DNA of 64,000 nucleotides from Acidobacteriota bacterium (GTDB lineage Bacteria; Acidobacteriota; Blastocatellia; HR10): NCBI GenBank assembly GCA_030550025.1, contig JAUQQC010000004.1, positions 238,401 to 302,400 of the forward strand, read 5' to 3'. Shown piece by piece: positions 8,920 to 17,374 of this stretch (position 1 is its first letter; each line of letters starts with the position of its first letter). The notes under the pieces were generated by a model. It saw only the letters and a program-made list of their open reading frames with translations, ran no database searches and was not told where the DNA came from. The position numbers and the translations under genes were made by a program.

Positions 8920-10074
8920 TCAGAGTGCTGCGCGCATCGCCTCCAGAGCGGCGTCGATCGTCTCCAAGGCGACCGAGAACGTGAATCGGAGGTGGCCTTC
9001 TCCATGCGGGCCGAAGACGACGCCGGGGACGGTCGAGACGCCCGCTCGTTTCAAGAGGACATCGAAGGCTTCCCAGCTCTTCGGTCCGAGGACGCGCTCT
9101 ACGTTGGGGAACGCATAGAACGTCCCCTGTGGGAGATCGCAGGCGAAGCCGAGCGCGCGAAGCCCCTGCACGAGCCGGTCGCGCCGCTGACGATACGCCG
9201 CGCGCGCATGTTCGAGGAAGGCCTCGCCTTCGGTGAGCGCGGCGACGGCCGCCCATTGCATCGGCGTGCTCACGACGTTGATCGTATTGAGGACGAGCTT
9301 TCGGAGTCCGCTCATCCACGGTTCCGGAGCGACGACGTATCCGACCCGCCATCCCGTCATGGCGTAAGATTTCGAGAGCGTGAAGACGCTCAGCGTGCGC
9401 TCGAACATCCCGGGCAGCGACGCGATCGAGACATGTGGCGCCTCGAACGTCAGGTCTTCGTAGGCTTCATCGGAGATCACCACGAGATCGCGATCGCGGG
9501 CGAATTCGGCGATCTCGCAGAGTTCGTCGCGCGTGAGGACGAAGCCAATCGGGTTCGCCGGCGTATTCACCAGCAGGAGGCGGCTCCGTGATGTCGCGTG
9601 GCGTTCCAGGGCTTGCCGAAACCCGTCCTGTCGCGCCTCCATCCATCTGACAAGCCGAAGTCGTCCCCCCGCCAGCGCGACCAGATCCTTCATCGGCGTC
9701 CAATAGGGAGAGAAGATGAGGACCTCATCGCCCGGATTCACGGTCGCCAAGATGGCGACGAACAAGCCGTGGAGTCCTCCGCTGGTGACGATCGCATGTT
9801 CCGGTTCGGCCGGGATGCGATTTTTCCGACGCACCTTCTCGACGATCGCCGCGCGCAATTCCGGAATGCCGCTGGAGGGCGCGTAGCGGGTGCGGTGTTC
9901 CCGCAGGGCACGAATGGCGGCTTCTGTGATGAACTCCGGCGTTTCATAAAACGGCTCCCCTCCGTGAAGGGGATGAAGCGGCGGTTCGAAACCGAGTTCC
10001 AGGATACGATTGCGAATCCGCGCGATCTCGGAGAACTCGATCCGCTCGCAGCGCTCGGCTACCCGTTGGTTCAT
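8920..10074 (-). CDS. Class I/II PLP aminotransferase
   Basis: Fold-type I aminotransferase of 384 residues, close to the aspartate/aromatic or alanine aminotransferase branch. Seen: YAPSSGIPELRAAI near the N-terminus, NTPANPIGFVLT (substrate-carboxylate region), SDEAYEDL with the PLP aspartate-like segment, and SLSKSYAMTGWRVGY-type motif with the PLP lysine followed by the conserved Arg. The start follows AAGGAGGCGAACG. Substrate cannot be assigned from sequence. It converges on bioA with only 3 bases between stops. Its upstream region has a perfect TATAAT inside an inverted repeat (separate entry). Confidence 0.9.
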   Translation of the reverse strand: MNQRVAERCERIEFSEIARIRNRILELGFEPPLHPLHGGEPFYETPEFITEAAIRALREHRTRYAPSSGIPELRAAIVEKVRRKNRIPAEPEHAIVTSGGLHGLFVAILATVNPGDEVLIFSPYWTPMKDLVALAGGRLRLVRWMEARQDGFRQALERHATSRSRLLLVNTPANPIGFVLTRDELCEIAEFARDRDLVVISDEAYEDLTFEAPHVSIASLPGMFERTLSVFTLSKSYAMTGWRVGYVVAPEPWMSGLRKLVLNTINVVSTPMQWAAVAALTEGEAFLEHARAAYRQRRDRLVQGLRALGFACDLPQGTFYAFPNVERVLGPKSWEAFDVLLKRAGVSTVPGVVFGPHGEGHLRFTFSVALETIDAALEAMRAAL

Positions 10075-10093
10075 CGTTCGCCTCCTTCTTGCT

Positions 10094-10130
10094 CTCTCCG
10101 AGGTGGGGAGGATTATACCCGTTCGGAGAG
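10094..10130 (-). promoter_or_regulatory. Consensus -10 box inside an inverted repeat before the aminotransferase
   Basis: On the minus strand a perfect TATAAT (10117-10112) lies 38 bases before the aminotransferase start. It sits between CTCTCCGA (10094-10101) and TCGGAGAG (10123-10130), perfect 8-bp arms 21 bases apart. No good -35 is visible at 16-18 bases. The symmetry suggests a regulator site over the promoter. Confidence 0.45.
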
Positions 10131-10244
10131 GGAGACTGCTACGGCGGCGCTCTCCAGGAGAGTGCTTTCGGGTTGTGGGGCGAGATGCTCGCTTGATGCG
10201 GCGGGCGATCGTCCTCTAGAATTGAGGGCCGCGAGGACGAGGGG

Positions 10245-11201
10245 GTGAGGCGATCGTTCCTGTGGTGGGACTTGAAGGAGCCGGCGACGCTGCTTGGCGC
10301 CGCTGGCATGGGCGTGTTCGTCTCCCTGAGGTGGCCGGATGTGACTCCGATAGCCGCGCGCGCGATCACGCCGCTGCTTGTGATCGTCCTCTTCACGGTC
10401 TTCGCGCGCGTATCGTTGGGGCGACTTCGCGAAGCGGCACGCGATCGACAGTATATGCTCACGGTCCTCGGGCTGAATTTCGGGAGCGCTCCCGTGCTCG
10501 CCTTTCTGCTGGGGAGTCTCCTTCTGCCGGATGTGCCGGAGTTGCGCGTTGGGCTCTTCCTGGCCCTGTTGACGCCGTGCACGGATTGGTATCTGATCTT
10601 CACGCATCTGGTCGGCGGGGACGTGGCGCGCAATCTCGCCGTGTTGCCTTGGAATCTGGTCTTGCAGGTGGCGCTCCTGCCGGTGTATCTCTGGCTCTTC
10701 ACCTCGGCGTGGCTGCCGGTGGAGCTGGGAGAGATCGGGCGGGCGTTGCTCGCCTATGCCGTCGTCCCGCTTGTAGCCGCGCAGCTTTTTCGGTGGCGAT
10801 GGGGCGAGAGGCGCGCCATAGTGCGCCTTGGATTTTGGGCGCTCGCGCTCGTCGTTTTCGCAATGTTCGCAAGCCATGGGCGGATCGCCCTGGCTCATCC
10901 TACGCTCTTTCTGCGGCTCGCTCCGCCGTTTCTGCTGTTTTATGTCCTGGCGCTCGCGCTCTCGCAAGTTGTGGCGCGCGGTCTTCGCTTTCCGCGGGAG
11001 CGCGCGCTGGCTTTAGCCTGCACGGTGATGGCGCGGAATTCGCCACTGGTCCTACCGCTTGCCGTAGTGCTCTTCCCCGAACATCCGATCATCGCGCTCA
11101 GCCAATTGATCGAACCGGTTGTGGAGATCCCCACGCTCATCCTCTTCTCGGCCGCTGTGAGGCGATGGGCCGTCGAGGAGGTGGGCGCGCCTCACGCTTG
11201 A
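10245..11201 (+). CDS. BASS/ACR3-superfamily membrane permease
   Basis: Integral membrane protein of 318 residues with about ten hydrophobic segments. The segment LLTPCTDWYLIFTHLVGGD and the later VMARNSPLVLPLAVVLFP resemble the two inverted-repeat signature regions of the bile acid:sodium symporter and arsenite permease (ACR3) superfamily. Many such proteins are annotated as arsenic resistance permeases, but no arsR or arsC is nearby, so substrate is open. It begins with GTG at 10245 behind GAGGACGAGGG. An ABC exporter gene follows closely, possibly in one transcript. Confidence 0.75.
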   Translation: MRRSFLWWDLKEPATLLGAAGMGVFVSLRWPDVTPIAARAITPLLVIVLFTVFARVSLGRLREAARDRQYMLTVLGLNFGSAPVLAFLLGSLLLPDVPELRVGLFLALLTPCTDWYLIFTHLVGGDVARNLAVLPWNLVLQVALLPVYLWLFTSAWLPVELGEIGRALLAYAVVPLVAAQLFRWRWGERRAIVRLGFWALALVVFAMFASHGRIALAHPTLFLRLAPPFLLFYVLALALSQVVARGLRFPRERALALACTVMARNSPLVLPLAVVLFPEHPIIALSQLIEPVVEIPTLILFSAAVRRWAVEEVGAPHA

Positions 11202-11246
11202 CGCGTGCTCGGTCCGGTTGGTACCTTCATCGTTTCGAGCGCGCGT

Positions 11247-13103
11247 ATGGAAGCTCTGCATGAGGAGGAGGTTCTCGGTCGAGCGTATGATGCCCGGTTG
11301 ATGCGACGGCTTCTCGGTTATCTTCGGCCGCATCGGCGGACGCTGTTGCTGGCCATCGTCCTCATCGTTTTGGCATCGCTCCTTCAACTCATCGGACCCG
11401 CACTGACGGTCATCGCGGTGGATCTGTTCATTCATCCGCGTCCGGAGGTGAGCCCGGTCGCGGCGCTCGCCGAACGCCTGCTGCGCGCGCTCCGGTGGTC
11501 GCCCTCTCCGCTCGAAGGGCTGCATCTGGTCGGCGGACTCTTCCTCGCCGTTCTCTTCGTGCAGTTCGCACTCACCTACGGCCAGACGGTGCTCGTGCAA
11601 TCGCTCGGGCAACGGCTCATGTTCGATCTCCGGGAGCAGATCTTCGATCACTTGCAGCGCGTGGACGTGCGATTTTACGATCGCAATCCGGTGGGCCGAT
11701 TGATGACGCGCCTGACGACGGACGTGGACGCGCTGAACGAGCTATTCACGGCCGGGGTGGTCGCTTTCGTCCAGGATTTCTTTTTGCTGTTGGGGATCGT
11801 CGGTCTCATGTTCTACCTGAACTGGCGATTGGCGCTGGTCGCTTTCCTGGTCCTCCCGCTGCTCCTGCTCGTGACGGTGTGGTTTCGGACGAACGCGCGT
11901 CGGGCCTATCGCGAAGTGCGCGCGCGCATCGCCCGCATCAATGCGTTCTTGCAAGAGCACATCACGGGCATGGCGACCGTCCAGCTCTTCAATGAAGAGC
12001 GACGGAGCTTCGAGCGTTTCGATCGCCTCAATGCGGATCATCGTCAGGCCAATTTGGAGACGATCTTCTACTACGCCGTCTTCTTCCCGGCTGTGGAACT
12101 GGTGAGCGCCATTGGGATCGCCCTCATCATTTGGTACGGCGGGCATCAGGTCCTGGCCGGGCAGGTGACGCTCGGCGCGTTGATCGGATTCGTGCAACTG
12201 TCGCAGCGATTCTTCCAACCGATCTCCGATCTGAGCGAGAAGTATAACATCCTGCAATCGGCGATGGCGGCCTCCGAGCGTATCTTCGCGTTGCTGGACA
12301 CGCCCATCGGGATCGCTTCGCGAGGGGGGTATAGGCCCCAACACGTACGGGGACATCTCGAATTCCGTCACGTTTGGTTCGCCTATGAAGGGGAGGAATG
12401 GGTCTTGCGCGACGTCTCCTTCGAGGTGCGCCCTGGGGAGACGGTCGCCCTCGTCGGGCCGACGGGAGCGGGCAAGACGACGATCGCGCATCTGTTGCTT
12501 CGCTTCTACGACGTGTCGCGCGGGGCGATCCTTCTCGATGGGGTGGATCTTCGCGAGTGGGACCTTCGCGCTCTGCGACGCGCCTTCGCGCTGGTGCCGC
12601 AAGACGTCTTCCTCTTCTCGGGCGACATCGCGACGAACATTCGCTTGGGGGAGATGGCCTTTTCCGAGGAGCGCGTGCGAGAAGCCGCGCGCCGCGTGCA
12701 CGCGCATGAGTTCATCGAACGCCTGCCGGGAGGATATCACGCAGAGGTCGGCGAGCGCGGCGCACGGCTCTCCACTGGGCAGAAGCAATTGCTCGCCTTC
12801 GCCCGCGCCCTCTGTTTCGATGCGCCGATCCTCATTCTGGATGAAGCGACGGCCAGCGTAGATCCGCATACGGAGGGGCTCATTCACGAAGCTCTGGAGG
12901 CGCTCCTGGGCGGACGCACGAGCCTGATCATCGCGCATCGGCTCTCGACGATCCAACGGGCTGATCGGATCATCGTGGTGCATAAGGGACGGGTGCGGGA
13001 GATCGGCACGCATGCGGAGTTGATGAGGCGAGATGGCTTCTACGCTCGACTCTATCGCTTACAATATCGCCAGATGGTGGGGCGAGCTGCCGAGGGAGGA
13101 TAA
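11247..13103 (+). CDS. ABC exporter, fused permease and ATPase (MsbA/LmrA type)
   Basis: Half-transporter that would work as a homodimer in the inner membrane, exporting lipid, drug or peptide substrates. The N-terminal ~330 residues hold about six membrane helices; the C-terminal ATPase has Walker A GPTGAGKTT, Q-loop region ALVPQDVFLF, signature LSTGQKQLLAFARAL (LSTGQ instead of LSGGQ) and Walker B ILILDEATASVD, then the H-loop IAHRLSTI. The ORF opens with GTG at 11205; I prefer ATG 11247 (MEALHEEEVLG) because it fits the family N-terminus, but neither start has a strong ribosome-binding site. A membrane-fusion protein gene follows 50 bases later. Confidence 0.9.
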   Translation: MEALHEEEVLGRAYDARLMRRLLGYLRPHRRTLLLAIVLIVLASLLQLIGPALTVIAVDLFIHPRPEVSPVAALAERLLRALRWSPSPLEGLHLVGGLFLAVLFVQFALTYGQTVLVQSLGQRLMFDLREQIFDHLQRVDVRFYDRNPVGRLMTRLTTDVDALNELFTAGVVAFVQDFFLLLGIVGLMFYLNWRLALVAFLVLPLLLLVTVWFRTNARRAYREVRARIARINAFLQEHITGMATVQLFNEERRSFERFDRLNADHRQANLETIFYYAVFFPAVELVSAIGIALIIWYGGHQVLAGQVTLGALIGFVQLSQRFFQPISDLSEKYNILQSAMAASERIFALLDTPIGIASRGGYRPQHVRGHLEFRHVWFAYEGEEWVLRDVSFEVRPGETVALVGPTGAGKTTIAHLLLRFYDVSRGAILLDGVDLREWDLRALRRAFALVPQDVFLFSGDIATNIRLGEMAFSEERVREAARRVHAHEFIERLPGGYHAEVGERGARLSTGQKQLLAFARALCFDAPILILDEATASVDPHTEGLIHEALEALLGGRTSLIIAHRLSTIQRADRIIVVHKGRVREIGTHAELMRRDGFYARLYRLQYRQMVGRAAEGG

Positions 13104-13153
13104 GAGGGCGCTCATCGCGGGCCGTTCAATGGAAGGTCTTGGGGACACGTCAT

Positions 13154-14335
13154 ATGAGGCGACGATGGCTCATCCTGCTTCTGACGGGACTGGGCGGCGG
13201 GTGGATCGTCGGCGGACTCTTGATGTGGCGCGGGCACGAGCCGGAGGACCGTATCCTCGTCTTCGGGAACATCGAGGTGACGGAGGTGGAGATTGCTTTC
13301 CAGGTCTCGGGGCGGATCGTGGAGCTTCCCGTGCGCGAGGGGGAGGTGGTGAGACGGGGAGCCGTGCTCGCGCGACTGGATCGCGAATCTCTGGAACGGC
13401 AACGGGATCGCGCGATGGCGGCCGTGCGCGTCGCCGAATCGCAGGTAGCACAACTGCGCACGGCCATCGCGCACCTGCGCGAGATCGTCGAGGCGCAGAT
13501 CATCGAGCGCCAGGCCGCGCTCGAACAGGCCGAGGCGCAACTTCGAGAGTTGCTCGCGGGATCCCGCGCGCCGGAGATTGAGCAAGCGCGCGCGGCCGTA
13601 CAGGCGGCTCGCGCCGAACGGGAGCGCGCACAGCGAGATTGGGAGCGCGCTCAGGTGCTTTACGAGCGCGATGAGATCTCGACGGCGCAGTACGATCAGG
13701 CGCGGATGCGCTGCGAGCAGGCGAGCGCTCAACTCCAGCAAGCCGAGCAGCGATTGGCTCTTTTGCTGGAGGGGCCGCGGCGGGAGCAGATCGAAGCCGC
13801 GCGCGCGCAAGTCGCGCGCGCGCGCGCGACCTTGCGACAGGCCGAGGCACAACGTTTGGAACTGCGCCGCCGCGAACAGGAATTGGCGATGCGCGAGGCC
13901 GAGCGCGAACGCGCGCGCGCGGAGTTGGCGCTGATCGAGACCCAGTTACGGGAGACCGTCGTCGCGGCGCCCTTTGACGGCGTCGTGCTCGCGAAAGTGG
14001 CGGAAGTGGGGGAAGTCATCGCCGCCGGCGCGACGGTCCTCACCTTGGGCGATCTCCGACGTCCCTGGGTGCGAGCGTATATCGGCGAGCGCGATCTCGG
14101 GCGCGTGAAACTCGGTGCGCGCGTCCGGGTGAAGACCGATTCTTTCCCCGACCGCATCTATTGGGGGCGCGTCTCGTTCATCGCGTCGGAGGCCGAGTTC
14201 ACCCCCAAGCCGATTCAAACGCCCGAAGAGCGCGTCCGCTACGTCTACCGGATCAAGATCGAAGTCGAGAACCCCAACCTGGAGCTGAAGGCGAATATGC
14301 CGGTCACGGCTGAGATCCTACGGGAGCACCCGTGA
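13154..14335 (+). CDS. HlyD/YbhG-family membrane fusion (periplasmic adaptor) protein
   Basis: Periplasmic adaptor linking an inner-membrane ABC pump to an outer-membrane channel. One N-terminal membrane anchor (WLILLLTGLGGGWIVGGLLMW) is followed by a biotinyl-lipoyl-like domain (GRIVELPVREGEVVRRGAVLARL), a long Ala/Glu/Arg-rich alpha-hairpin coiled coil at about residues 70-240, and the second lipoyl half (VVAAPFDGVVLAKVAEVGEV). The ATG at 13154 follows GGGG at a good distance and is preferred to the TTG at 13139. The next gene overlaps by 4 bases (GTGA). The order adaptor, ATPase, ATPase, permease, permease matches YbhG-YbhF-YbhS-YbhR with the tandem ATPase split. Confidence 0.9.
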   Translation: MRRRWLILLLTGLGGGWIVGGLLMWRGHEPEDRILVFGNIEVTEVEIAFQVSGRIVELPVREGEVVRRGAVLARLDRESLERQRDRAMAAVRVAESQVAQLRTAIAHLREIVEAQIIERQAALEQAEAQLRELLAGSRAPEIEQARAAVQAARAERERAQRDWERAQVLYERDEISTAQYDQARMRCEQASAQLQQAEQRLALLLEGPRREQIEAARAQVARARATLRQAEAQRLELRRREQELAMREAERERARAELALIETQLRETVVAAPFDGVVLAKVAEVGEVIAAGATVLTLGDLRRPWVRAYIGERDLGRVKLGARVRVKTDSFPDRIYWGRVSFIASEAEFTPKPIQTPEERVRYVYRIKIEVENPNLELKANMPVTAEILREHP

Positions 14336-15321
14336 GCGAGAGGGTCACGGTGGAGATCGTCGTTCGCGCGCAAGGGGTGACGCGGCGCTTCGGCGGATTA
14401 GTGGCGGTGGAGCATCTCGACCTGGAGGTGCGACGGGGAGAGATCTTCGGTTTGGTGGGGCCGGATGGAGCGGGGAAGACGACGACGTTGCGCCTGCTCG
14501 GTGGCTTGCTGGAGCCAGATGCTGGGGAGATCGAAGTGGCCGGATACGACGTGCGTCGCCAGCGAGAGTCGGTCCGCGATCACATCGGCTATGTAGCCCA
14601 GCGCGGTGGGATCTACGACGACCTCTCGGTCGAGGAGAACATCCGCTTCTATGCCGATCTCTATGGCGTTCCGGCTCGAGTCCGTGAGGTGCGCGCGGCC
14701 GAGCTCTTGGGCGTGACGCGCCTGGAGCCCTTTCGCCGATACCGCGCCCATCAGCTCTCTGGTGGCATGCGTCAGAAACTCGCGCTGGCCTGCGCGCTCG
14801 TGCATCGTCCGCAGGTTCTCTTTTTGGATGAGCCGACGACCGGCATTGATCCGATCTCGCGGCGTGAGATCTGGGGGCTCCTGATCGAGCTGCGGAAGGA
14901 GGGGGTAACGATCGTCTTCACGACGGCCTCTCTGGACGAGGCCGAGCGAGCGGCGCGCCTTGGCCTGTTGTATCGTGGGCGGTTGCTGCGATGCGCATCG
15001 GCCGACGCACTGCGGCGCGAATTCTCCGGACGCGGATGCGAGGTTCGGACGCCCGATCGCGCGCGCGCGCAGCGCGTGCTCCGGCAGAGCGAAGGAGTCG
15101 TGAGCGTCGAACCCTTCGGCTCGACCCTTCGCGTTCTCTTCGATCCGGCATGCGCGTCGCCCGAAGCGATAAAGCGCGCGCTCGGCGCGGAGGGGATCAC
15201 CGAAGTGGAAGTGCGGCCGCTCGTCCCCTCTTTGGAGGACATCTTCATCGCGCTGATCCGTCAGCGCGAACGCATCGAAGGTGGGTATGGCCGAGCCGAC
15301 GTCGGCGGCGTGGGCCATTGA
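14332..15321 (+). CDS. ABC transporter ATP-binding protein (first of a pair)
   Basis: Cytoplasmic ATPase subunit of an ABC-2 type efflux pump. Walker A is GPDGAGKTT, signature LSGGMRQKLALACALVH, Walker B VLFLDEPTTGID; the C-terminal ~100 residues form the extra domain found in drug/antibiotic exporter ATPases, ending LEDIFIALI. It starts with GTG overlapping the adaptor stop. It corresponds to the N-terminal half of tandem YbhF-like ATPases. Together with the next gene it probably makes a heterodimeric motor. Confidence 0.92.
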   Translation: MSERVTVEIVVRAQGVTRRFGGLVAVEHLDLEVRRGEIFGLVGPDGAGKTTTLRLLGGLLEPDAGEIEVAGYDVRRQRESVRDHIGYVAQRGGIYDDLSVEENIRFYADLYGVPARVREVRAAELLGVTRLEPFRRYRAHQLSGGMRQKLALACALVHRPQVLFLDEPTTGIDPISRREIWGLLIELRKEGVTIVFTTASLDEAERAARLGLLYRGRLLRCASADALRREFSGRGCEVRTPDRARAQRVLRQSEGVVSVEPFGSTLRVLFDPACASPEAIKRALGAEGITEVEVRPLVPSLEDIFIALIRQRERIEGGYGRADVGGVGH

Positions 15322-16243
15322 GGTCGAGGGATTGGTCAAGCGATTCGGCGCATTCGTCGCCGTGGATCGCATCAGCTTTCGCGTGCGGCGGGGAGAGATC
15401 TTCGGGCTCCTTGGACCGAATGGCGCGGGCAAATCCACGACGATCCGCATCCTCTGTGGATTGCTCTTGCCGACAGAGGGGCGCGTGCGCGTGGATGGCC
15501 TCGATGTCCTGACGCAGGCCGAACACGTCAAGCGGCGCATCGGTTACCTGTCACAGCGCTTTTCCCTCTACGAGGATTTGACCGTCGAGGAGAACGTGGA
15601 GTTCTTCAGCGGCCTCTATGGCGTCCCGCGCGAGCGCCGACGCGAGCGCCTGGAGGAGGTCTTGCAGATGGTGGGGCTCGCCGAGCGGCGACGCGCGCTC
15701 GTACGCGTGCTCCCGGGCGGGTGGAAGCAGCGCTTGGCGCTCGCCTGTGCGCTCGTGCATGAGCCGCCGATCCTCTTTCTCGACGAACCGACCTCGGGCG
15801 TTGACCCGATCGCGCGTCGCCAGTTCTGGGAGATGATCGTGCGCCTTTCGGAGGCCGGTCATACGATCCTTGTGACGACGCATTATCTGGACGAGGCGGA
15901 ATATTGCCACCGGTTGGCGCTCCTGCATCGGGGGAAGATTGTCGCGCTCGACGCGCCGGCGGCTCTGGCGCGAGCGCTCTCCTGGGTGGCGTTCCTGCGC
16001 ATCGAGCCCTCGGACGTGCTGGAGAGCGTGAAGGTGCTTGAGCGAGAAGAGATGGTCGAACAGATCACTTTCTCCGGCGCCGGCCTTCGTCTTCGCGTCC
16101 GCGATCCGCATCGGGCGAGCGAGCGGATCCAACAGCTCTTGCACGCGCGGGGGATCGCGATCTCTCGGGTGGAAGTCGTCCCGCCCTCGATGGAAGACAT
16201 CTTCGTGGCCGTGATCGAAGAGAGTGAGCGGAGCGAGCGATGA
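15287..16243 (+). CDS. ABC transporter ATP-binding protein (second of a pair)
   Basis: Second ATPase subunit, overlapping the first by 35 bases. Walker A GPNGAGKST and Walker B LFLDEPTSGVD are canonical, but the signature is LPGGWKQR rather than LSGGQ, as in the C-terminal half of tandem YbhF-type ATPases. It ends with the same MEDIFVAVI element as its partner. ATG 15287 follows GAAGGTGGG and is preferred to GTG 15281. The permease gene overlaps its stop (ATGA). Confidence 0.92.
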   Translation: MAEPTSAAWAIEVEGLVKRFGAFVAVDRISFRVRRGEIFGLLGPNGAGKSTTIRILCGLLLPTEGRVRVDGLDVLTQAEHVKRRIGYLSQRFSLYEDLTVEENVEFFSGLYGVPRERRRERLEEVLQMVGLAERRRALVRVLPGGWKQRLALACALVHEPPILFLDEPTSGVDPIARRQFWEMIVRLSEAGHTILVTTHYLDEAEYCHRLALLHRGKIVALDAPAALARALSWVAFLRIEPSDVLESVKVLEREEMVEQITFSGAGLRLRVRDPHRASERIQQLLHARGIAISRVEVVPPSMEDIFVAVIEESERSER

Positions 16244-17373
16244 CGTGGCGGCGGACGTGGGCCATAGCCCGGAAGGAATCCCTCCACATTCGGCGCGATC
16301 CGAGGAGCTTGCTGCTGGCGCTCGCCGTGCCCGTGGTCCTGCTCCTGCTGTTTGGGTATGCGCTGCGGCTGGACGTGGATCGCATCCCCATGCTCGTGCG
16401 GGATGCCGACGACAGCCCACAGAGCCGGGAGCTGATCGCGCGCTTCGCCGGCTCGCGATTCTTCGACGTGCTCGGCACGGTCGAGGACGAAGCGCGCATC
16501 GCGCGCGAGATGGATCGCAACCGCTGCTTGATGGCGCTGGTGATCCCCCCGGACTATTCGCGCCGGTGGCTCCGTGGGGAGCGCGCCTCGATCCAACTCC
16601 TCTTCGATGGGAGCGATTCGAATACGGCCTCGATCGCTCTCGGCTATGCGGAGACCGTGCTGCGGACGTATGCCGGGGAGTGGCAGGTGTCGGTCCTTCG
16701 GCGCGCGACGGGGCGGCAGATGAAGCCGCCGCTCGATCCGCGCGTGCGCATCTGGTATAACAGTGAGCTTCGCTCGCGCAATTACATCGTCCCCGGGTTG
16801 ATCGCCATCATCCTCATGATCATCGCCGCGTTGCTCACTTCGCTCACTCTCGCCCGCGAATGGGAGATGGGGACGATGGAGCAGTTGCTCTCGACGCCGG
16901 TGCGCGCTTCCGAGATCGTGCTCGGGAAGATGCTCGCGTTCTTCGGGATCGGTCTGCTCGATATGCTCATCGTGCTCGTGGTGGGCGTCGTCTTCTTTCG
17001 CGTGCCCTTGCGGGGCGATCCTCTGCTGGTCTTCCTCATGGGAGGGCTTTTCCTCTTCGGCGCGCTCGGATGGGGGCTGTTCATCTCCGCCCTCGTGCGT
17101 TCGCAGGTCCTGGCGTATCAACTGGGCGTGATCACGTCATTCCTGCCGGCCTTTCTGCTCTCGGGCTTCATCTTCGCCATCGAGAACATGCCGCCGGTGG
17201 TGCGGGCGCTGACCTATCTCGTCCCGGCGCGATATTTCATCGTGATCTTGCGGGGCCTCTTCCTGAAGGGGATCGGCCTGGAATGGCTCGTGGGGGAAGC
17301 GCTGTTTCTGATCGGGTACGCGGGGGCGGTCTTCGCACTGGCCACGCGACGCGTGCGACGAGGATTAGCGTGA
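16240..17373 (+). CDS. ABC-2 type permease (YbhS/YbhR-like), first
   Basis: Inner-membrane permease subunit of 377 residues. An N-terminal helix (LLALAVPVVLLLLFGYAL) precedes a ~150-residue periplasmic domain, then five helices, ending with the conserved region PPVVRALTYLVPARYFIVILRGLFLKG of the ABC-2 efflux permeases. It overlaps the preceding ATPase by 4 bases and is separated by one base from the second permease, so the two are expected to form a heterodimeric channel. Confidence 0.92.
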   Translation: MTWRRTWAIARKESLHIRRDPRSLLLALAVPVVLLLLFGYALRLDVDRIPMLVRDADDSPQSRELIARFAGSRFFDVLGTVEDEARIAREMDRNRCLMALVIPPDYSRRWLRGERASIQLLFDGSDSNTASIALGYAETVLRTYAGEWQVSVLRRATGRQMKPPLDPRVRIWYNSELRSRNYIVPGLIAIILMIIAALLTSLTLAREWEMGTMEQLLSTPVRASEIVLGKMLAFFGIGLLDMLIVLVVGVVFFRVPLRGDPLLVFLMGGLFLFGALGWGLFISALVRSQVLAYQLGVITSFLPAFLLSGFIFAIENMPPVVRALTYLVPARYFIVILRGLFLKGIGLEWLVGEALFLIGYAGAVFALATRRVRRGLA

Positions 17374-17374
17374 G

